Source of the DNA: Atriophallophorus winterbourni
Taxonomy: Eukaryota; Platyhelminthes; Trematoda; Plagiorchiida; Microphallidae
Length of the DNA stretch: 64,000 bases
Direction: 5' to 3'
Assembly (NCBI GenBank): GCA_013407085.1
Contig: JACCGJ010024065.1
Coordinates: forward strand, 1-64,000
The notes under the pieces are model-generated. The model worked only from the letters and a program-made list of their open reading frames with translations. It was not told the DNA's origin and ran no database searches. Below, in pieces: positions 44,640 to 55,515 of the stretch (position 1 is the first letter of the stretch; every line of letters starts with the position of its first letter). The translations under genes and the position numbers were made by a program.

Positions 44640-45820
44640 ATAAATCATTGGTGATTCTTATAATCACGAAAGCGCTAGCCAGGACCGTAAACATCGTAGA
44701 TTCCTTGCAGAAATTACAGAAATTTCGGAGGAAGTAACCGTACATATTCTCCGTCTACCACGAACTCCGAAGTACAATGGAATGGGTCCAAAACCGCTGA
44801 TAATGACCATCCTAAACAGCGCATTTGGCGCTGCATTAAGATGCACATGGAAAGCCTTGAAACACAAGATCCCGAGAGGGGTTTTAACTCTGATACCAGT
44901 GTTAAATTACGAGACAATCATTTATTTCAGAGGATAACGGTCAAAAAAGATAATATTGAGATACACACACATGCGAAAGATACCACTGACGCGGATAACG
45001 CATACGCAGCTTGATAAAAATTCAATCAAGATTCTAATAGAGAAGCAGATTTAAGTTTGGAAACTGTCACTCAAGCAATATCAACACAAACGAAAATACA
45101 CAGCCGCCTAATTTATACTAGTAACTACCATAGCTCAAAACAAAATGCTTGTCAAGTACAACTCCAGAGAAGTCGGGCTAATAATTTCATTGGACACAAC
45201 GTCATTTATCAAGAAAAATACGATCAAGTGCATCATGAACGACTTTTTGCCTTAAGACCCGAGCTTAGTATCCGCGGACATTCACTCATACTTGCTAAGT
45301 AGCGATGTAGACTAGACACCCGTAAAAACATTTTCAGCCTCAGGTTGATAAATTTCTGGAACCAGCATCTAGAAGAACTTATATATTGCAGTTCTGCCGC
45401 AAGTTTTAAGAACGGTTTGTACCGCTTCTTAGGTAATCTTTTCCCTGAATTCTTCCCCTAATTTCTATGTAACATTAGGTAGTTCGCTATTTTTGGCGTT
45501 GTCTGGTAAGTAAGTAAATGATAGATTTCTGTTTTTTATTACACAACACTTCTCTAGCTGACCTCTTCCCGTAGTAGTGAAAAGAAATTTATTTTCATTT
45601 TGCCAGCATCATTCATAACGAGGTGCTTCCTAAATACAACCCGGATTATCCATTGGCGTCGCGATTGTCGGGGATATACAAATCACAATAAGAAAAATCA
45701 TTTTGGCAGTGGTGGTTGCTACTCTGCAGCTTTCCACCGATAGACATTCTGGACGCTCGATTGGCTCGTTAGTCACTTACTGTCCTGTGTAACTGAACTG
45801 AACTGAACTGATACTGATAC
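44640..45820 (+). mobile_element. LINE family D copy, internally deleted
   Basis: The left part reads RRFLAEITEISEEVTVHILR, then LPRTPKYNGMGPKPLIMTIL, which aligns with ORF1 of the copy at 46 kb (RRCIHDLFRMVGMKP...VHRVGR). It then drops to the C-terminus: ALRPELSIRGHSLILAK near 45255, an in-frame TAG, RCRLDTRKNIFSLRLINFWN, then the 3' UTR and a TGAAC tail at 45790-45812. Most of ORF2 is gone. Confidence 0.75.
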
Positions 45821-46025
45821 TTTGTTGCATTTGCCACGCTCAGTTACAAACTTTTACGAATTTTCACCGTATCACAGTTGTACTGTAAAATAGAAACTCT
45901 ATTTTACTTATTCTCGAAAGTTTAAACACAATTCATTATTGCACCTCTTGCTGATTAATTACTTCCGTAATAAACTCAGTATTCTGTTTTAATCTTGCAT
46001 CACCGTGTTTTAGCTATTTTCAACT

Positions 46026-47126
46026 ATGAATAAAACTGTTTGTATTAGCGCGAAATGTGGCAAAAAAGTAGCCAAAGGTATTGAGTGCAATGCTTGCAAG
46101 CGTTGGGCTCACCCTGGCTGCTCAGCTATACATAAATCCCACTATGGGCTTTATGCGAAATTCCGCTGGCTTCCGTGGTATTGCAGTGATTGTCACAAGG
46201 CTGCCACTGAAGCCGCATTTGTGAACCACCAACGGCGATCTAGTTTGACGCTAGCTAGTGCGTCTGAATCCGTGTCCGACCGAACTTATGCATCAGTCGC
46301 GCGGTCCAATTTAGTCCCTGGGCGGGCTTCGGCGGGTAACAAGGCCAAACATTCGAGCCAGTTATCCCGCCCTCCTGTGCCATCCACCACTGTCAAGGCA
46401 AAAAATAAACCTAAGCCTTCTAAAAGACGGGTGTCCAAGGGCTCTAAACCACCACTAACCGACGCTAACGTCACACTGGTGAAACAATCACCTACTAGTC
46501 TTAACTACCTTCACGAATGGTGTCCAATACAGCAGGCACACCCAAGAAGGCAGGCTAAAACTATTAATTCCGGTAAAAATGGAAAGCAACATACAAATGT
46601 TGTCGGTTCCAATGCCATAGATCAAATTATTCTGGAGCTGAACAGTCTTCGGAAAAAAATTGAATCATTACATGGCCCATCTTCGGCTCGTAAAAATAGA
46701 ACTCGTAATGTTCTAGTTTTCAATCGTACCGAGCCCTTCATCAAGGAATCCAAATCTCGTAGAGATTTGGACCGCAGGTGTATCCACGATCTCTTTCGCA
46801 TGGTTGGGATGAAGCCTTCCACTCTCACGGTGCGAGTTCATCGTGTGGGTAGATGGAAGATGGACAACCGGCCTCGACCGATCCTAGTCGAGTTCAAATT
46901 TCAGGCAGATCGCGATGTGTTTTTGTCTAAGGCGGAACACATAACTAACGCCACTTTAGAAAAACTCCAAGTGAAGCCTGACAACCCTCCTTTTGATAGG
47001 AGGCAGTTCACTGTAGCTCCGACTGGGATTAACTTAGCTGTAGGGTCATCCGCTCCCCTCAGCCTGATGCGAAGCCGATCGCTACTGCATCAACAACGAT
47101 CGTACCGGTGCGTGCATCACCTATGA
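46026..47126 (+). CDS. LINE family D ORF1, PHD-finger nucleic-acid-binding protein
   Basis: An intact 366-codon frame. Residues 6-56 form a C4HC3 PHD-type finger (C6, C11, C21, C24, H29, C32, C53, C56) with ECNACKRWAHPGCSA. Then comes a basic, Ser/Pro-rich linker (KAKNKPKPSKRRVSKGSKPP), then a region with VLVFNRTEPFIKESKSRRDL and VGRWKMDNRPRPILVEFKFQ, which resembles the RNA-binding domain of LINE ORF1 proteins. CR1-group ORF1 proteins commonly carry PHD fingers. A 3' frame change near 47100 blocks a clean transition to ORF2. Confidence 0.82.
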   Translation: MNKTVCISAKCGKKVAKGIECNACKRWAHPGCSAIHKSHYGLYAKFRWLPWYCSDCHKAATEAAFVNHQRRSSLTLASASESVSDRTYASVARSNLVPGRASAGNKAKHSSQLSRPPVPSTTVKAKNKPKPSKRRVSKGSKPPLTDANVTLVKQSPTSLNYLHEWCPIQQAHPRRQAKTINSGKNGKQHTNVVGSNAIDQIILELNSLRKKIESLHGPSSARKNRTRNVLVFNRTEPFIKESKSRRDLDRRCIHDLFRMVGMKPSTLTVRVHRVGRWKMDNRPRPILVEFKFQADRDVFLSKAEHITNATLEKLQVKPDNPPFDRRQFTVAPTGINLAVGSSAPLSLMRSRSLLHQQRSYRCVHHL

Positions 47127-47233
47127 TCTTGCTATCAGGTGCGCACGACGATCTAGCTTAGCTTGAATGAAGAAGGAAGCCAGTCAAGCCTTTCTAGTGG
47201 CAGCTCCCATGTTATAAATGAGGGCTTAATAGT

Positions 47234-48429
47234 TTGGCAACGTTCCATTACCGTCGTGCAAGATGCACGCGATATTGCTTCTCCTGCATTAAGCAGTACG
47301 CCAAAAAACGTGCAGCTTCCCCGGGTGCTTCGACCGAGGGCAAAGCACGACTTAGCTTAGAAGCGCGCGTATCCAGTGCCACTTTGTTGTACGCTAATGT
47401 GTGCAGCATAAGAAATAAGTGGTCTGAACTTTCTCTTCGTGTAGCCGAGCTACACCCGAGGGTTATAGCGCTGTCTGAAACCTGGCTGTCTGCGGTTGAT
47501 GTTATGCCAGCTAGTATCAGCGAACAGTATGTTGTCATCAGATGCGATGGACCTGGCGATAGAAGAGGCGGAGGCGTGGCACTTTTCCTTGAATATGGTC
47601 TGCACAATACGGGTCCAGGGTTATCACTCGCTATTAAAAATGTCCAAGTTGTTACTAGTGTCCTGACTTGCTACAAGTCTGCAATGGCGATTGCTTGTGT
47701 TTACGTCCCTCTTGGCAAAAGCGACCACGTAATGTTAGGTTTCGAAGCGCTGTTGCGTTTTCACAACCTCTTGCGCGCCCTAGACGTAATTTTAGGCGTG
47801 TTGACTGGGGCCTACTTTTACAGTCATCAAAATCTTACCTTCTGTTCTCGAGTGATTCTAGTGTAACTGAAAACTGGGACAGAATTTGCAATTTTCTTAA
47901 CGGGCTACAAGACCTGCATGCTCCACTGCAATGCGTGAATAAGCACCAGCGGCCACCCTGGTGGTCTCTCAGCGTTCGTCGTTCTATTCGTAAACGTGAT
48001 CGCTTATGGAGGCAATATAGGCTACCGCTCACCTCGTGGGTCCGTTACAGAACCGCCCGAAACGCTTGTGTCAAAATGCAGCGTGTGCTCAAACAGAAGT
48101 TTGAGTTATCCTTAGCCAGGAATGCTAAATACAACCCGAAAAGGTTTTACAGTTACGCGCAATCTGAAGGAAAAGCTAGGGTAAACATCGGTGAGTTAAA
48201 ACTGGAGGATGGACAAGTAGCTAATAGTAACCTAGCCTTCTCAAAGTTTTTCAGTAGCGTTCAGCGAAGGGATAATTCTTTACTCACACTGCCTGAGTTG
48301 CTTAACTTTCCATCTGGTGTCCCTGCACTAGATGATTTGTCGTTTAATGTGGCGGAGGTGTATGGTGCTCTTATTCATGTTCGTGCTAACAAGGCTGAGG
48401 TTCGGATCACATCCACTCAATTATGTTGA
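47234..48429 (+). pseudogene. family D ORF2 N-terminal part: truncated endonuclease and linker
   Basis: Two frames. The first has LYANVCSIRNKWSELSLRVA (the N-V-x-S-x-R-N-K start of APE-type endonucleases), ALSETWLS (metal-binding Glu) and CDGPGDRRGGGVALF, up to RALDVILG near 47795. The GDFN and SDH motifs that should follow are missing, and the second frame resumes at VDWGLLLQSSKSYLLF. This points to a deletion of roughly 300 bases plus a frameshift. The linker runs RPPWWSLSVRRSIRKRDRLW and NAKYNPKRFYSYAQSEGKAR. The endonuclease cannot work. Confidence 0.8.
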
Positions 48430-49757
48430 GAAATCTCGCCCCGGTGCATGCAGAACCACTATGTGAGCTCTTCAATTCATGTTTGCACTCGGCAATGGTT
48501 CCTCGTGAGTGGAAAGAAGCCATAATAGTACCAATACACAAAGGTGGTTGCAGGTCGATTCTTGGTAACTATAGAGCAGTCAGCCTGACCAGCATCGTCT
48601 CGAAAGTATTGGAAAGACTTATACGCGACAAAATCTGCCAGCATCTCTGCCAGCATTCTCTACTTAGTGTAGCTCAACATGGATTCCTGAAAGGGAGGTC
48701 TTGTCTGACTAACCTCTCGAGTTTCCTCAATATTGCTACGAAAAGGTTGGATGAAGGGAAGCCGGTCGAAGCGCTCTACCTGGATTTTAGCAAGGCTTTC
48801 GATTCCGTCAGCCACAGATTTTTAGAAACTAAGCTGGCAGCAAAAGGCATACGGGGTAGTTTACTTGCTTGGATAAAATCATTCCTGACAGGTAGGACCT
48901 TTAGAGTACGAGTAGGATCTACGTTGTCGATCCAAACGGAGGTGATAAGTGGGGTGCCTCAGGGGTCTGTGCTAGGTCCGCTGCTCTTTCTGATTTTTAT
49001 CGATGACTTGTCGCCTATCTTGGAGTGCCCGTGCTTCATTTTTGCGGATGACGTGAAGTTCATTGGTTCAACGAATGAAGATACTCTGTTGCACGACCTC
49101 GAGCGGGTCATTGACTGGTCCATACTTTGGGACCTCCCACTGAACCTCAATAAGTGCCAACTCTTGTCTGCTCTGGTTGACAAGATCACAGTCCAGGTGT
49201 CAGGTACTCCTATTAGCGTTGATGCCACACAGCGGGTTAAGGACTTGGGTGTTCTAGTTAGAGCTGACTTCAAATGGGATGACCAATGCGCTGTTACAGC
49301 GCAACGTGCACGCAATGTGCTCTTTTGGTTGAAGTCGGTGCTTTCCAGCAGACGTCCCGACGTGTTCCTGCCACTTTACAAGGCGTTAGTCAGGTCGCAT
49401 TTGGAATATTGTGTCCAGGCGTGGTGTCCTCACTACCAGAAGGATATCATGCGACTTGAAAGCGTCCAGCGACTAGCAACACGCATGATTGAGGGTCAGC
49501 GTGGGAAAGGTTATGCTGATCGCCTTCGGGCTCTGGGTCTTTTCTCTCTTAAGCGTCGTCGTTTGAGAGGTAATTTGATTGAAACCTTTAAGATCTTGAA
49601 GGGCTTAAACGGCGTTAATCCAGATGACATCTTTACCTTAAGTCCTAAGCGGGGCACTCGCGGACACGCACTCAAGCTTGCTAAGGAACGATGTCGACTT
49701 GTTGTTGTTGGCCTCCGTCCGTCGATGTCGACCATGGATGTATATCACATCGCATGA
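48423..49757 (+). CDS. family D ORF2, reverse transcriptase domain
   Basis: 444 codons, the longest coding stretch in the window. The RT motifs are intact: REWKEAIIVPIHKGG (28-42), NYRAVSLTSIVSKVLERLI, LYLDFSKAFDS (catalytic Asp121), SGVPQGSVLGPLLFLIFIDD (176-195), FIFADDVKFIG (catalytic Asp209/210), PLNLNKCQLL and VKDLGVLV. The thumb has VRSHLEYCVQAWCPHYQKDI. The last authentic residues are LKLAKERCRL. The final 20 or so codons (VVVGLRPSMSTMDV...) are antisense family B sequence, so the ORF's apparent end is chimeric. A frameshift at about 48400 separates it from the linker. Confidence 0.88.
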   Translation: MLRNLAPVHAEPLCELFNSCLHSAMVPREWKEAIIVPIHKGGCRSILGNYRAVSLTSIVSKVLERLIRDKICQHLCQHSLLSVAQHGFLKGRSCLTNLSSFLNIATKRLDEGKPVEALYLDFSKAFDSVSHRFLETKLAAKGIRGSLLAWIKSFLTGRTFRVRVGSTLSIQTEVISGVPQGSVLGPLLFLIFIDDLSPILECPCFIFADDVKFIGSTNEDTLLHDLERVIDWSILWDLPLNLNKCQLLSALVDKITVQVSGTPISVDATQRVKDLGVLVRADFKWDDQCAVTAQRARNVLFWLKSVLSSRRPDVFLPLYKALVRSHLEYCVQAWCPHYQKDIMRLESVQRLATRMIEGQRGKGYADRLRALGLFSLKRRRLRGNLIETFKILKGLNGVNPDDIFTLSPKRGTRGHALKLAKERCRLVVVGLRPSMSTMDVYHIA

Positions 49758-50800
49758 ATTTCATGTTTTGCAACTTTTTGAATGACTAAACAGTCCGATT
49801 CGGGAGGAACGATCTCTCCGGCAGCGCTTGCAACGATAGTCAGAACTCGGTTGTATTGCATCAGTTGCACGCCGGCGGCGTGATCTGCGTTCAGCAGCCA
49901 GGAGCTGTATTTGCTCCTCCCCGGTTGGCAGTCGACGCTTTACACAATGCCTCCAAAGTGAGCGGTCAAGAGCAAGTTCTTCCCAGCTTGCGGGGTTAAT
50001 GTCAAGAGCTTTCATATCTCTTTTGCAAACATCTTTGTACCGCAAGTGCGGTCTGCCCAATGGTCGACTTCCTAATTGCAACTCACCGTAGAGTGATCTT
50101 TCGGAATACGACCATTTTCCATACTATAGACATGACCAAGCCACCGCAGGCGACGCTGACGTAATAGGGTGAACATGCTCTGTAGACCAGCTTTTGAAAG
50201 CACTTCAGCGTTAGTCACTCTGTCCATCCACGATATGTTCAAGATACGACGGATGCTTCGTAGATGGAAAGTATTCAGCTTCCGTTCGTGTCTTGCGTGG
50301 GTGGCCCAGGTTTCACTGCCGTATAGTAAAGCATTTAGTACGCACGCGCTGTATACCATCATCTTTGTCTTCACAGTCAGCTTGCGGTTACCCCAAACAC
50401 GAGAGTTCAATCGGGACAAAATGACAGCTGCTCTGCCAATCCGCTTATCAATCTCCGTGTCTAGCGAGAGGTTATCCGCAATGGTTGAACCAAGATATGT
50501 GAAATGATGTACTGGTTCGAGCTGACAGTTTCCAACAGTGATGATTGGTGGCGATACAGTCCCTTGACCAAGGACTTTGGTCTTGCTCATGCTGATGTTA
50601 GACCAAAGTCTTTGCATGCCGACGAAAAACAGTCCATTAGCGACTGTAGGTTCTCTTGGGAGTGAGCAATAAAGGCTGCATCGTCGGCAAACAACAGGTC
50701 ACGGATTATCACATCCCGTACTTTGGTTTGTGCTCTCAACCGGTTCAGGTTGAAAAGCTTGCCTTTACTTCGCGTACGTATGTAAATGCCTTCTGTTCTC
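49699..50800 (-). mobile_element. LINE family B, longest copy (RT palm to 3' end)
   Basis: The minus strand, from about 50800 down, starts TEGIYIRTRSKGKLFNLNRL and LLFADDAAFIAHSQENLQSL (the catalytic FADD palm). After a frame change near 50600 it continues FTYLGSTIADNLSLDTEIDK and LLYGSETWATHARHERKLNT. A second frame change near 50080 is followed by GRPHLRYKDVCKRDMKALDI. The finger is C-x2-C-x12-H-x3-C (YRCKRCRRDRSSRIGLFSHS). The end is TTGTTGTTGTTGGCC on plus at 49699. FADDA with YLGS and LYGSETW places it with RTE-like endonuclease/RT elements. Confidence 0.85.
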
Positions 50801-51750
50801 GTCTTAAAAGCGTGCTTCAGAAGCAGACTAAATTTTATGAAAAACTTTTTCAGCTTCAGGGTGGTCAACTTCTGGAACAAGCTCCCTGAAGAACTTATCT
50901 CCCGTATTTCCGTCTCAACTTTCAAGCAGGGTTTAGACCGTGACTGGGGTAAGTTATTCTCTGATTACATCCCATGATTACCATGCTTAGGTTGTCCTCC
51001 ATTTTTCTCGCTATTCACTGTAGCAATTTTTAGAGCATCTTCTTATTCTTGATTCTCCATCAGCTGACCTCTCACCGTGCTGGTGAGTAGAAACTGACTT
51101 TTCTTTTTTCCAGCATCGATTATTGCGCGTTGCTGTACCACTACTATCCTGCTACTACAACGCCTGGGACCGCGATCATCAGAGATTGCAAACAGAGAAG
51201 AAAGAAAATTACCTTTTGGCAGTGCATCGATTATAGCGCGGTGCTCCTCCAACTACATTCTCCTAGTCCTACGACCATCAGAGGTTCCACACGGAGAAAA
51301 AGGATTGACCCTTTGGCAGTGGTGGGCGCTTCTCCACAGCTTTCCACCGAAAGAAATTCTGGATGCTCGATTGGCTCGTCAGCCACATACTGTCCTGTGC
51401 AAACTGAACTGAACTGAACTGATACTTTATCTTCAACAATAAACACTTACCTAAAATCGAATGTTCCCGAACCGACTTTGGAGCATTTTGCGGAACCACA
51501 TCAAATAATGAATATTATAAAGACATTTTGGAAATTTTTTCAAAGGGATTATTGTTAATTTTAGTGTTTTATTGCTACGGTTTTGTTTTAATTGATCATG
51601 CTTTTCCACTTCTGTCCTACATTTTTGCTGCTCAACTTGATTTTTTATCATGTTTTGTGAAGTTTAAAATTTGGATATATTTGTACAAAATAACGGAGAC
51701 GGTCCCATTCGCGAAGATGAACATTTTCATACTTTATTGAAGAACGGAGG

Positions 51751-51864
51751 ATGTCAGTTGCTGCGGTAGAAAGTGCACACGATTACAAGGAGAAATCCAA
51801 GCGAAAATTAATCGAACCTTCTGTGAATTTTCTTGATACCACCTGTCAGAAATTTTTAATACCT
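51751..51864 (+). CDS. FERM protein exon 1
   Basis: 38 codons from ATG to a gtgagt donor: MSVAAVESAHDYKEKSKRKL then the first FERM strands ending QKFLIP. The lysine-rich leader before the FERM lobe resembles the N-termini of many FERM proteins. Confidence 0.8.
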
Positions 51865-54800
51865 GTGAGTATTTTCGTTCAGTGATTAACTACTGATATT
51901 TGACGAGTTATCAGTAATGTTATTAGTATGTATTCGTTAACAATCCTATTTAAATATTTTATCACACCGCCGTTAGAGTTTATACATTATTTCTTCAACC
52001 TGCTTCGTTGTAGTTATACACAGCGTTACTTATGACATTATATTGAGATAACAACAGAACAAATTAGTTCAATAATCATAAAAGTTTGATATACCGAAAT
52101 TTCACCTCAATATGGTCAATTCAACTACCTGTACGTAAAATTGGTTATTATGTATCATGGAAGAAACTATCGGAGAACTAAAAAATATAAACATGCATAC
52201 TAATAAAATTAATTTGACAAGTTTATGTTCAAAAAACGTGATCAATGGTAAATGTGTAAGATTTGGGTTCTCAGTTCAGTTCAGTTTGCAGTTCAGTTCA
52301 GTTTGCACAGGACGATATGTGGCAGAGTCGCCAATCGAGCGTCCAGATTTCTTCCGGTGGTATGCCAAAAAGAGCGCCCACCACTTCAAACAACTGCCCA
52401 ACTAATTACATTTATCTGACAAATCTAGGCCTTCATTGTCGTTGTGTTAAATAAATCAAATGTAAATTGTGGTTTATTCTTTGCACCTCAATAGCTGAAT
52501 GATATTTAACATCGCTAACATTTTTTTACCAAATCCGTATAAAAATAGCTTGGCTTACGTTCATCATAAAAAAATTCAGACATAAAATTATGAATGAATT
52601 TAGGATTCCAAACGGCATGTTGAATATTTGAATAATATCGCGACATTATACTATGCAGCGAGTAAGGAATAGTGCATAAATGTGTAGTGGAGAGTCTATC
52701 CTTATGTATTGTCTTTCCAACATCTTCAGTACTTAAAGTGTGAGAACGGTTTCCATCTGTTTTCATCCATCAAATAAATGCAAAAACAACTGAAAAACAA
52801 AACCGGTGGTGTTCTGCCTAAGCGCACTATATGCACCACTACGTAGCATTTAACATGGACAATATATCCCACTATTGTAAGCCAATTGCTATTTCTTCAC
52901 TTAGCATCCATCGCATTTCAAACGCATCGCGGATGGTGTAGTTAACAAATTCACAAGTATTCTCAAAAACTGGCCTACATGACATGTTTGCGCTATTAGA
53001 AACACTTTGCGTTATAGAAACACTTTGTGTGTTAGAATTGATAATGGTCATGTTTCAAAAAATCCACTACATTGCTGTGGGTCTCTTTTGTTAGAAGTCT
53101 ACATGGATTTACATTGCTAGCGCATGACAATTCTATGCTCCGCATGACTATGTAGTCCGATTCTGCAGGAAAGATTTCTATTGTAGTGCTTATCATTTCG
53201 AGCAGTACTCGGTTGATCAGCACCATCTAAACTCATTCCGCATGATGTCATTTCAGAAACCGAGAGCAGTATCAGCTTTTTCTCGTTTCAAATGTTGATG
53301 CTTTGCTCAGCAACTTGTGGGTTAACAATCACGATCAAATTTATATCATGTCGTGGCGTTAACTAAAGATCCGTTATATCTAATTTTAACGTCATTAAAC
53401 CGTCAATGCAGTCTGTTCAAGTGTAGACTTTCTTCCTTTTAGTAGATTTTTCGGAATGCAACTATTTTCAATTTTCAACATATAACCCTTAAAATGTAGG
53501 TAGCGCTGCCGTAGAAGGTTGTACCTGCCATGTAAAGCAGGTTTAGAAAACACTTTAGCATTTATTACTGGGTCCATCCACCATATGTTCAAGATGGAAT
53601 GATTGCTTTGTAGATGTATAGCATCCAGCTCCCATTGGTCTCTTTCGTGGATAGCACAAGTTTCCCTGTCATACCCTGAAAGCATTCAATACTCAGGCGC
53701 TGTACATAATCATTTTCGTCTTCACGGCCACTATGCGGTTGCTTCAGACATGAGAGTAAAACGGGTCAAGAGGGCAGCTGCTCCACTAATCCAATTATTT
53801 ACCTCAGTGGCTAGCGAGAGATTATTCTTTATGTTTTAGCCAAAATGTGTTGAATGAATCACTAGATCATGCTGACGGTGTTCAAAAGTGATGAATAGGA
53901 GCGTCATTTGACCAAGAAAATCAGTCTTGCTCATATTAACTCTCAAATCAAATTTATTGCATAACGATGAAAAGCAGTCCTTTAGCGACCGTGGGTCTTC
54001 TCTGGAGTTAGCTGTAATAACTGCATCGTCAGCAAACAGCAGGCCACGTATTATTCCAACTCATAACCTGGTTTGTGATTTTTATAAACCACTTCTGTAT
54101 TTGACACCAAGAACATCGATGCTATGTTCCAGCAAAAGTAGACGTTCCAGTGATTAATTATTCCATCTTCAAATGGCAAGTATTCCAGCTCAACCGTTCC
54201 TTTAAACAATTGCAGGTTGAACCGCTGTACTTGTTCTAAAGTAAAAATAAAGTTCAAAATTAAAAATGATTGCAAAACATTATACAAGTGGATAAACGTA
54301 TAACACTTCAGATTTTTTTAATCATAAATTGATTCGCATACATGATAAACCTGTTGCTAAAGTCTTTTAAGAAAACACTATGGTACGCTAGATATCGACA
54401 CTGCAATTTGAAGAATACTAAATCTGAACCGATCACTTCAAAGGCACAATGTAATCCGTCATTCTCAAGCTGACAACAACAGATACATTTTTTGAAAACA
54501 ACATCACACTGATTCCACGAACATTGCTAAATGTTTGAATTCTACACAATACTTAGGATGTTGCGATATAAATCGTTTTAGACTTGAAATGATGTGAAGT
54601 CGTCATACAATTTATGATCCTTCGTGTCTGATTGACATGAATCTAAATACGGATTTGAAATCAAGACCATAGGTTTAGCACATCTGCATGTGTTAGGCAC
54701 ATGTAATTAAACAATTTGGTCGCATTGACCTTACTAAATAGATTATAACATCTCTAAATCACGTTTAAGATTCTTCTACTGTTTCGAAACATGCGGCTCA

Positions 54801-55360
54801 TGATTTTAATGTCCTTTTGCGCCAGATCAAACAGTACAAAACCGGTCGCAAGATGTGTTTGTTGGTATGAAAAACCACAAGCCTGATCTAGGCAAAGTGC
54901 TGCACATTCATAGACTGCACGTGGGCGAAGATACTGTCTGGTTGCCCTGGCCTAGACAGATATGAGAAAGAAAAAAGAACAGTGTTTGATGGAAATGCAT
55001 GCAATACGTAATTTTTGAGGCCTATATGTTTTAAACTTAGAAATGGATGTGAGTACATGTGTTTGAACAGGTTGCTTGTGTCCGCTTTATCCAACAATGT
55101 GCATAACTTATTGCCGTGAAATGAAATCGATGTTATTTTACATAACATATGCTACTTACGGTGATTCCATTTTTGTTCGATAAATCAAAAGTCTTTGATG
55201 AATATTCGATTATGCATGTGCTGAAGCGAATAATTTAATTTTGTTTCGGTTAAAGATATGTGCCTTGGGGCAAGAACTTTACGACCTGGTCATAGAAGAA
55301 TTGCAATTGGTCGAATATGATTATTTCGACTTGGAATATGTGAACAAAGATGGAATCGCA
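51751..55360 (+). CDS. FERM-domain protein, first two coding exons (gene incomplete)
   Basis: Two exons splice in phase 0 across a 3391-bp intron with gtgagt donors. Exon 1 (51751-51864) starts ATGTCAGTTGC, with an in-frame TGA upstream at 51718, and ends ...NFLDTTCQKFLIP. Exon 2 (55256-55360) continues ICALGQELYDLVIEELQLVEYDYFDLEYVNKDGIA. This is the ubiquitin-like F1 lobe of a FERM domain: the GQ-x-L-x-D-x-V helix followed by L-x-L-x-E-x-DYF-x-LE-Y, preceded by the strand carrying the fourth-position LD...Q-F-x-I-P. Such domains tie membrane proteins to the cortical cytoskeleton (protein 4.1, FRMD, FERM-type tyrosine phosphatases). The subfamily cannot be named from 73 residues. Later exons were not found before the window end, so they are very distant or beyond it. 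Confidence 0.82.
52265..52388 (-). mobile_element. LINE family D tail in FERM intron 1
   Basis: Reverse complement of the D terminus: two GTTCAG/TTTGCA tail blocks, then ccaatcgagcgtccag and ttcttccggtggt. Only about 120 bases remain. Confidence 0.78.
53070..54090 (-). mobile_element. LINE family B copy, diverged, in FERM intron 1
   Basis: The minus strand contains the order of the full copy in decayed form: a palm block (tgcatcgtcagcaaacagcaggcc on plus near 54020), then RMIQWELDAIHLQSNHSILN-like and NIWWMDPVINAKVFSKPALH near 53600. A worn finger and tail end lie at 53070-53290. Many stops. It is an older insertion than the 49.7-50.8 kb copy. Confidence 0.7.
54866..54975 (-). repeat. SINE-like repeat, copy 3 of 3 (FERM intron 1)
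   Basis: Shares cacaagcctgatctaggcaaagtgc-type and gatactgtctggttgccc blocks with the two copies in the ATPase introns. It is followed by catgtgtttgaacaggttg, which also occurs near 31550. Confidence 0.65.
55256..55360 (+). CDS. FERM protein exon 2
   Basis: 35 codons between a pyrimidine-rich acceptor (..tttcggttaaag) and gtgagt. It encodes GQELYDLVIEELQLVEYDYF, the classic F1-lobe helix and strand. A (TA)n tract begins about 110 bases into the following intron. Confidence 0.85.
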
Positions 55361-55466
55361 GTGAGTTTGCACGTTAGTTGTTTCTTAGCCGTCGAGATCA
55401 GCTCATCATACACATGTGTACTTCTTGCAATTTAATCGGGAGAGTTCTCGGCTTTACGAGAGTGAC

Positions 55467-55469
<3 letters not shown>

Positions 55470-55512
<43 letters not shown>
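55470..55512. repeat. (TA)n microsatellite, about 21 units
   Basis: Uninterrupted TA dinucleotides in the intron after FERM exon 2. Shorter TA tracts occur at 2285-2360 and 3473-3500 (both sides of the pogo element) and near 18931-18942. Confidence 0.95.

Positions 55513-55515
<3 letters not shown>

Larger units (their letters stand above)
46026..51424 (+). mobile_element. LINE family D, best-preserved copy, with a family B element in its 3' part
   Basis: Order: ORF1 (46026-47126), endonuclease start (47300-47795), endonuclease end missing, linker (47800-48420), RT (48423-49698), a B element (49699 to about 50800), then D C-terminal codons (FSFRVVNFWNKLPEELISRI, 50840-50977) and a long 3' UTR with a TGAAC tail ending near 51424. 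The 5' end may lie just after the tail of the previous D copy at 45820. The piece right of B could instead belong to a second D copy, because the codons at the two sides overlap instead of abutting. Confidence 0.8.

Noticed and set aside
49690..50830. Target-site duplication around the family B element in LINE D
   Set aside because: The two flanks align at protein level, but under half of the bases agree over about 20 positions, so a duplication is not supported.
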